From NCBI RefSeq assembly GCF_932526225.1, contig NC_064034.1:13406887-13466886 (forward strand): a stretch of 60,000 nucleotides of DNA, given 5' to 3'. Position 1 is the stretch's first letter, and every line of letters begins with the position of its first letter. The notes below the pieces were generated by a model. That model searched no databases and was not told the origin of the DNA. It saw only the letters and a list, made by a program, of their open reading frames with translations. The stretch comes from Nematostella vectensis (taxonomy: Eukaryota > Cnidaria > Anthozoa > Actiniaria > Edwardsiidae). A program made the translations under genes and the position numbers. This document shows, piece by piece, positions 34,801 to 43,800 of this stretch.

Positions 34801-37800
34801 TGGCTCACTGTGCAGGTGGTCCCTAGGTACTGCTTGTGTGGTGCAGTGTGTTAGTGCATGGCTCACTGTGCAGGTGGTCCCTAGGTACTGCTTGTGTGGT
34901 GCAGTGTGTCGGTGCATGGCTCACTGTGTAGGTGGTCCCTAGGTACAGCTTGTGTGGTGCAGTGTGTTAGTGCATCGCTCACTGTGAAGGTGGTCCCTAG
35001 GTAGAGCTTGTGTGGCGCAGTGTGTTAGTGCATGGCTCACTGTGCAGGTGGTCCCTAGGTACAGCTTGTGTGGTGCAGTGTGTTAGTGCATGGCTCACTG
35101 TGCAGGTGGTCCCTAGGTACTGCTTGTGTGGTGTAGTGTGTCGGTGCATGGCTCACTGTGCAGGTGGTCCCTAGGTACAGCTTGTGTGATGCAGTGTGTT
35201 AGTGCATGGCTCACTGTGAAGGTGGTCCCTAGGTACAGCTTGTGTGGTGCAGTGTGTCAGTGCATGGCTCACTCTGTAGGTGGTCCCTAGGTACAGCTTG
35301 TGTGATGCAGTGTGTCGGTGCATGGCTCACTGTGGAGGTGGTCCCTAGGTACAGCTTGTGTGGTGCATGGCTCACTGTGCATCATGAATGTTGCGACAGA
35401 GACAGTTTCCAATCTTGAGGCAGTTTCTAGATTCAACTTATACAAGTTCATTGCTAGATAAATGTTTAGGAATCTAACTCATTTTTTCCTTTCTTAGTCG
35501 GAACAGGAGGAAAGCATACGATCCACGCAACCGCTCATCTCCCAGCTCCAAGATAACAAGTCAATAAACGAAGAACGCAAAAGAAAGAGACAAGAAATGG
35601 AAGAGAAGAAACGACGCATCATGGAGAACCAGAAGCGCGCAAGTCTGCGCAGAGGAAACGGCAGCGAGGACGACAGACAATCGTCTCCAGAGCCCACATT
35701 GAATCGAGGGCCGCCGTCACATGATGAGTTCGCCGCCGAGGACTTGAAGGAGAAGAGGCGCTCCCTGCTTCTCATGTGGGAAGCAAAGGCAGAGAGTAAT
35801 GGGATTGATGAGCCACGCCCCTACAAGGAGCCTGAAGTCTTCGGGTATACCCTCAACAACGCCGTGGAGTCTCAGCCCGAGGTTAGATACACAATAGTTC
35901 TCCATCAACGCTGTGGCTGTTACTATTCATAGTTCTAGTAGTAATACTGTTGTTCTATTAAGATAGCAATCGTTATAATGATCGTTTATTTGAGCTTATG
36001 ATGATGTTGATACTTTTCCATGTTAGATACTGCAGCAAAGGAAAAAATAAATGTTTATTTTTTTTTACCTTTTAATATTTTTTATTTAGAATTAAAACGT
36101 TTTGCGCTGCCTATTGATATAGGCTTTGTAAATAGGAGGCCTTTTGTTCATTTCGACATGTTTTTATTTCAAATAGAAAAGCATTAAAAGTCTTTTATTT
36201 TTCGAAAGTAAGGCCATATCAATTAGCTAAACGGAACACTTTCCCGGGAACCTGTTTATTTGCCCATACAAGTTTCGCAAGGCCACAATAGAAGATAAAC
36301 TTGATTTAACCGGAAATGTGGTTGAGTGCACCCAGACAATCAGGAATCTATTCCAGCCTCCTCAAGTAATAGCGACAGACTGTACTGAACTATAATTTGA
36401 TTTATGTAACTAAAATTAGGATGGATAATATCAAGACGGTTCTAGAATTATTATGAGGCGACCTATCGCCTTTCTTTATGATAAAGTTTACTTTCCCACA
36501 AAAAACCTGCTCATTTTAATTCAAATATTCTTAATATGAATTTCTGTCCTTGTGATGACAATGGAAGCCTCCGGCAATTCTATTGTTTTACATTGTTTGT
36601 CTGAAGTCGGGAATTCTTTGGCCCGGTCCCTTTTCTTTTTCCATGCGCGAGGGTAAATGAGCTAGTCATTGAAAGTCGCATTAGCTGAAGAGGAATGTGT
36701 GACAGACCCACTTCAATGCGCATGTCCCATCAGCACTTTGCGAACTCCGTACTGGTCTTTGCAGTCTTGCACACTTCTGGAGCTTATCCCGAATCGCTTG
36801 CTCACTTCACTGTCTTCTGTTATTCTTCAGCTGGGGCAGAACCGTTCGGAGAATATTGTAGATTATCGCACGATGGATGTCGATGACGATAATGACGAAG
36901 CTCGCACTCCTTTCGTGGATGTCGACGAGCACCATAAGCTGAACGATGAAGAACTGCGCTGGGAGAGCGCTGGACAGTTCCAGCCGAGCAAACTCAAGTC
37001 CATGTTTCACGAAATGGATTCAGAAGAGCCTGCAACTATCGAGTACACAGTCGTGCGAAGGACTAAGACAACAGAGACGCAAAAGAACTGGGGAGGCCAA
37101 CCAGAGGTTAATCGGAACAACTACGAGACTGAAGACGTTATGAGCGCACCTCTGCAAGAGGACGAAGGGTAAGTCGTATCTAAATGATAAACAATGCGAT
37201 TTCGTAGTTTCCTGGATTCGCCTTGGGTGACTGGTAGGAATTATTACAATCCTTTGTAAATTGTACAAATGGCATAATAACATTCAGCGTAAAGTATGCG
37301 CGCACTCAAGTGTAGAAAATGTGTGGATTAAATGTTGACAGATCTTATGACGATTTAGTTCGAAATGTTTGAATTAAGAAAAAAGAGACCTAAATTAAAG
37401 CACTTGCAAATGGGACAGACTAATGGTTTATCTTATGGCTTGTCTGAAGTTACTTCATCCCCTTCATGGAATCATTTCACGATGCATACAATTCTAGACT
37501 TGTGTGTCACAACATTGCAATTTAAACGAGTTGATGTGCTTCTTAGACGGCCTTTTTAATCCATACTCTACAATTCACTGAATTCCTACAATCTGTTTTT
37601 AAGTGAATAATTATTTCTTTTCTGCCTAACATCGTCGGGTATTTTGTTATTCGAACTGTTCTGTCTATCAACACGTCGCCGTTGGTTTCACTGAAGAGAC
37701 GATTATTTGACAGATGGTCGCGGGAGTAAAAACCTCTTCCGGAATATTGGCACTAAAACGCTTTAGCAAACATTAAAAAGACCTGAAAATATAAACTTCG

Positions 37801-40800
37801 GTTCCCTTGGACTTTATGTTCGGTAAACAACTCATTTTATGGTTTCAGGAAAGTTATTTGCCTTGGAATAATTTAAGCGATGCAATTACAACTGAATGAA
37901 TAATTGTTTTGCTCAAACTCATACTCTAACGATAGACCGAGCTATGGAAACCGGTTGCTATGGGCCCTAGGGAATAACTTTTGCTGCCATTAATTTATCA
38001 AATGCTTGGAAGCGCTGTTATATGCGTGTGATTATTGCTTATTGGTTTGCATTAGGGGTAAACATTTCCCCATGCACGACACTCGACGCGCTTCCAGGCC
38101 CGTGCATGTATCCACTTCTTCTTAGAACACCTTGACCAGATGATCTAGATGCGCATATAAATGCACTCATGTGACAATTTACTACAATTATGAGCCCTCT
38201 TTGCTGCAATCCTGGAGATCGGTGCTATATCCTAGCTTAGAGGGCCGTGTTTGCTTTTGAAGCTTTTAATACCAAGAGCCATTGTTTTCGGTCATACTGT
38301 CAAAGCTGATTAAAATCACCTACCCTCTCGAGATAGGCTATTCGCAGCTATCTGACTTCTTATCTTCTTAAGAAATTATTTATTACCTTCTGGTGGACCA
38401 CGCAAAGATCAATTAGCATCAAATCTGTTTTTCCAGATTAATTATTCGTGAATTAGACCAAATACCTTACCGTTACTGTGCTACATACCACTACATAGCT
38501 TGCAAATCCGTAAGAAATTATGCAAAGAAAAAATCTTGACATTTAATTTTTTGCCTTTGTAGCATTGCAGATTTATCAAGTGTTTTGTATAACCGGTGTT
38601 CTAGTTTCCTTTTAGTGGCTCTTCTACTTTCCTCTTAGTGGTTTGTTTCAGTTGTGATTAACGCCTATAAAAGGGTCTGTAACAACCACATAATTGTTGT
38701 GTCGTGAGGATTGCATTACCTTTCTAATGAACCACTCATGTTGTCATCACTCTATTCTTGGTGTGTCGTGTCTTGAAAGCATGGATCCTGAAACAGCAAA
38801 AAAGTTTGGCCTTAGACCATTCAATGTTGTTTATGTTAACAATGTTGTTCACAAGTTTGAAGACAAGTAAGAACGTTTAAAACTGACATCAGTCTAGAAT
38901 TTATGTTAATGTATTTTTATGTTTTGTTTCAGTTTTGTGATTGAAAGCACTACAACTGAAGAAGTTCGCAGTGAACCAAAGGTGAGCCAAAAGCATCAAC
39001 TGTAAGTTTTCTAGAGGGGAGATTCACAATAGATTAGCCCCCCCCCCCCCCCATACTCAAAAATAAAAGGAATCCCCCTTCCTTCCCTTTCACCTGTGAC
39101 AAAGCTGGAATGTATGTTATGTGCTATGGGAAAGGGGGTTGTTCTAACAAAACAAAAGTTTAGGGTTTTAGGGCGTGGTGAATAAATATTTCATTTTTTT
39201 TAGGCTGCAAAACTGAATGCTTACAGGGGAAGCAGCTCAAATCTTCAATTATATCACCTTTTTCAACCTAACTGGAAAGCTCCCACTCCTATTTGGTCGC
39301 AACAATATAATGACCATAATAACTAGACTGTGTTATTTAAAAGTGACATCCACCCTACGTATGATGCATCTGTTTTCCCTCCAAAAAAATAGAATTCAAT
39401 TATTATCTTAATCGAAAAAATTTAATCTCGAAAGTGGCTTCACTTTTTCTATATGTCTACAGTTAAAATATTGAAGAAAATGTCTATAAATTACGTTTAT
39501 TATTTAGGGATTTTTTTTTTTACTAAAGTAAAAAACCACAAAACTCAAAGCATTCTGGGAAGGCCACTATGGGGGCCATGTTCCTTTCATATCATCATAA
39601 AATGAAAAAAATGTACAAAAAGCCCAAATAGTCGTGTTCGTGAACCAGAAGAGAGCAGAGGGCAGACTCTGAAGAAGTCTTATACTCTTGGCAGAGTCGA
39701 ATTCCAGTTTTTGGTGCATCATAATATGAAAAATAAGAATGATAACACTATTTTGCTTTGGTATCCGTAGCCACTGTGGGATGAGTCAGATGCCCAGGGT
39801 GCTGTTGATGACTCAGATGATGACGCAGTTGATGGTCACAAGCCCCATGTTGATGTAGACGAGTCTCATTTCCTGACTCAAGAGGAGCGAATGTGGGACG
39901 GATGGACTGGCCAGGGCAACCCACGCAAACTCAAGTCATCACTATTTGAAGGTAAGGACAAGCCATATAACATGACTGCAGCTAGTCTTTTTGTATAGGG
40001 GGGGGGGGAGGTCGGGCAGGCCTCATTACTGGTGGGCAGAGGCGCCATTTTCTTTCACGTGTTCTTTGGAAAATTCCGGCTCTATACGGGCAGCTGCCTC
40101 CGTGGCAAAAGATTCGCTCTGTCTAGTGTGACACGCCTTTGTATTAGAGATATTGTTATGTGAGTAAATGAAATAATTGCTTGATATAGAGAGTTGTTCA
40201 ATTTTATTATAATAAGATTACTTTGAGAATAATTTTGATATGATCGCCTTGAACGCATGAAAAAGTGATTACACGACTGGGGTGATTTCATTGTCACGAT
40301 CTCAATTTGAAGACGTTTCCAAGTCATCTTCCCGACCGCATGTACACTAGTTACTTTCTGAGCGATTGAAAGGATCGGCGCGATAACATGGAAACCAGGC
40401 TATAGGATAAGTGTAGTTTTACGCTATATTTACTTTCGTGCTTATCTTTACCATGTATTCTAGCTGAGAGCGAACTACAGAGATTTTCACGATGGTCTTT
40501 AAATAAAAGATACCAAAAGGCGTATTATTGTATTGGTTGTTGTTTTATTAGCAGTTACTGTACGTAATAAGCTGAAATGCATATCATGTTGGTGTTGTAT
40601 TTATTCTTATCATCTTTTCAGGTTTCCAGATAGATCAATCCTCCGACTCAACTCAAAAGATAAAGAAAGGGGAATCGAGCAAATATGAAGTAATTACTAA
40701 AATGCAGCGATCCGACTCGAAGAAGAAACTTCTTGTACCCACTAAACTGGAGGTTGAAGTCTCCGAGCAGAAAATCGATGAGGAGGTAGGTTTCATTCAG

Positions 40801-43800
40801 AGACCATTCGACCAGACAATAGTCCACTCATGTACACGTTGCAAAAGCTATGTTATCTATATTTTACGACTCGAGCACTTATGCCTATACTATTGGAAAC
40901 ATGTAAATAATGCATATGCCACAAATCAGCTGATTAAATGCTTATTACCGGCATTACCAAATTTGACAAAAATGTCTAATTTTTCGCGTGAGCGACGCGT
41001 TGTCTATTGCATTATTTCCTCAATCTGCTATTAGCGATAAGTTTTTGCTAAGTTATACGAACTCCTTACTTTTTTATGGAATTGATTTTACTGACTCAAT
41101 CTCGTGTAATTCTATTTTGAATCTAGTATCAATTAGAATGTTTGCATACAGACGTGACTCACTTCTCAACCTTTTGATAATTTGATAATATGTCCATTTG
41201 GACATAAAGTGACACGCATGGTTTGTCTATTTTCAGGAGAACGAGCCCAGAGCCTGCGTTAACAAACTGGATAAGCCTGTGTTAATGGAGAAGGACGTGG
41301 AAGAGGAACGCAGACGCCTGGAAGAGGAGAGAAGACTTTGTGAGAAAGAGGAGATGGAAAGGGAGAGAGAAGCTGAACGCAGACGCATCGAGCGCGAAAG
41401 CATGGAACAAGACCAAGAGCCAGAAGAAGTTATCGACGATGAATACGAAGCAAGGGTGCGATCCCAGAGGGTCGGAAAGATCAACAGCAGCATGTTTGAG
41501 CAGTTTCAGAGGAACGGCGAACCCGAGTCGACATCTGTGCCTCGTACAAGAATTAAATCCCGCGAGGAGCCCGGGAAACTTTTCAAAGATCGAGAAGTCG
41601 TTACCGAGACGACAGAAGTCTGCAGTGTCAATACGGTAGAGTCTTCGCCATTTGATGAGCCAGAAGTCAATGGGATGGAACCGGCGGAGGAGGAAATCTA
41701 CGAGCGGAGGATTCGTGATAAGGCGGTCGGAAAGCTAGACCTAGGGCTATTCGCAAGGACAGAAAATGAGGACACTGATCAGGTAAACCAGGACGTTTCC
41801 TCTGTGAGAAATGTCAAAAAGCTAGATTTGAGTCGCTTTTCCTTTACAAGTGATAATGAACAGCAGCTGAAACCGCTAGTCCCTAAGGGGGCTCCTAAAA
41901 AAGATAACCCACTTGAAGAAGTGGACGATCGTAAACTAAAACGCGCACAAGAGGAAAAAGAATGGGATGAGGCATTCCGCGAGGAGCGCGAGCAGATAGA
42001 ACTTATGAAACGCGCCCAGGATGCCGAACTGGACGTTGATATTGTTAACAATAATGATGTTGATACTAACAATTGTGAACTTAGTAGGAATGTAGGAAAG
42101 CTGGACAATAATCTGTTCTCTAAGTTCCAGCAAAGTAAGGAGGAGGAAGTTCCAGTCAAAAAAGAGGTGTACAAGAGGGAAGTGAAGAGGGAGGCACCAC
42201 CACAACCAGAACAGGACGTCATCGTGATGCATGCGCAGACACAGGTGGAGTCTACCCCAATTGAGTACGATTACAACACTGACGAGTACGAAATAAAAAG
42301 GCAGAGCGTTGGAAAGCTGAAGATCGACTGGATGGCCAAGGCGCAGGAACAAGAGGCGCAATTAGTTGAGCAGAAACGACGAGAAAATGAAGCGGAGCGG
42401 ATTAGAGCTGAGAAAGAGGAAATGGAACGGCTGAAGAGAGAACAGAGGGCCGAGCAAGAACAAGACGTGTTTGATGGGAGAACAGATGAGAGAACAATTT
42501 TTGTGAAAAGATTGTCCAAGGAGTCCATGTCCCAATTTGAGCAAGAGGAACCTACACGTCAGAGCCCGAGTCCGCGTCGGAAGATATCACCAGCACTGAA
42601 GGAGGAGAAGAGACAAGAGCGGCGATTGGCGAGAAAGGAAAGTCGCACAAAAATGTACGAGGAAGATGAGGGGTTCATCATTGAAGAGAAAACAAGCACA
42701 ATTGTGGAGAGTAAACCCGAGGGGATATTGTACGAAGAACCAAAGAAAGAGGTTGGGCGAATAAGGAGCGATTTATACGTCAGAGATAATTCTGAGGAAA
42801 GTGACAGTAAGAAGAGGTCGATGGAGCAAGAACGCGCGAAGCAAGAGCTGGAAGAAATTCAGCGGCTGCGAGATGAGGAGGCGAGAAGGAAGAAGAGCGA
42901 TTCATCTGACGACGAGGATGGCGCGCCCATAACAGATAAACCACAAAGTGTAAACAAACTTGACCTGTCACAATTCAGACAATTCCAGAAAGAACCCGAG
43001 CCCGAACCAGTACCACGAAAGCTTTCCGTTAAACGTCAGCAACATGTTTCACCGCCGAAAGAGGAACAGTCTGAAGAGGTATTGGTGACTATTGAGACGA
43101 GACAGGAAGTTGAGAGTGCCCCGCCCCAAGAGTTCGAGACCTGGAGAGATGACACCCTTGAGAAAGAAAGAGAAGAGGCCATGTCGTATGATGAGCGAAT
43201 TAAAAAGGTTCAGAAACTTGATGTAAACAAGATAATTCAGCAGAGACAAGAAGAAGAGCGGGAAAGTCAGCGTAAAGCAAGATTACTTGAGGAACAGCGG
43301 TTACTGGAAGAGAGAGCAGAGATGGAGCGAGCAAAAAGAGAATTGGAAGAACGCAAAGCGGCACGTTACCATGAACCTCAAGAAGAAGAAGAGGATGAGG
43401 AAGACGCGGTGAACGTCTCGCCAGAAAAGCCGCAGAACGTTCGAAAACTTGACCTTTCGCAATTCTCAAAATTTCAGAGAGCAGCAGAGCCTACTCCACA
43501 AAAACCACCGCGTAAAATCTCACAAAAAGAGACCCCGCCTAAAGAGGATCGGCAAGTGTTAGAAACGGAGATTATCACGATTGAAACCAGACATGAGGTA
43601 GAAAGTGCACCCCCGGTTGGCCCTGAAAGTATCGACATGATTGAGAAGGAGAGAGAGGAGGCGTTGTCCTATGATGAGAAGATTAAAAAGGAGGTGAAAC
43701 CTCTTGATGTACAAAAGATCATCAAGCAAAGACAAGAGGAGCAAAGGGAAAGCCAGAGGAGGGCGAGGCTGCTAGAGGAGCAGAGATTGCGGGAAGAGAG

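Larger units (their letters stand above)
30346..35497. other. Intron 2 of the long gene
   Basis: A 5.2-kb intron holding three tandem arrays (listed separately). A possible non-coding first exon for an alternative promoter ends near 32,312 at CTGCTG/GTAAGT, but no coding frame supports it. The plus-strand open frame at 31815-32309 has no recognisable protein content. Confidence 0.45.
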
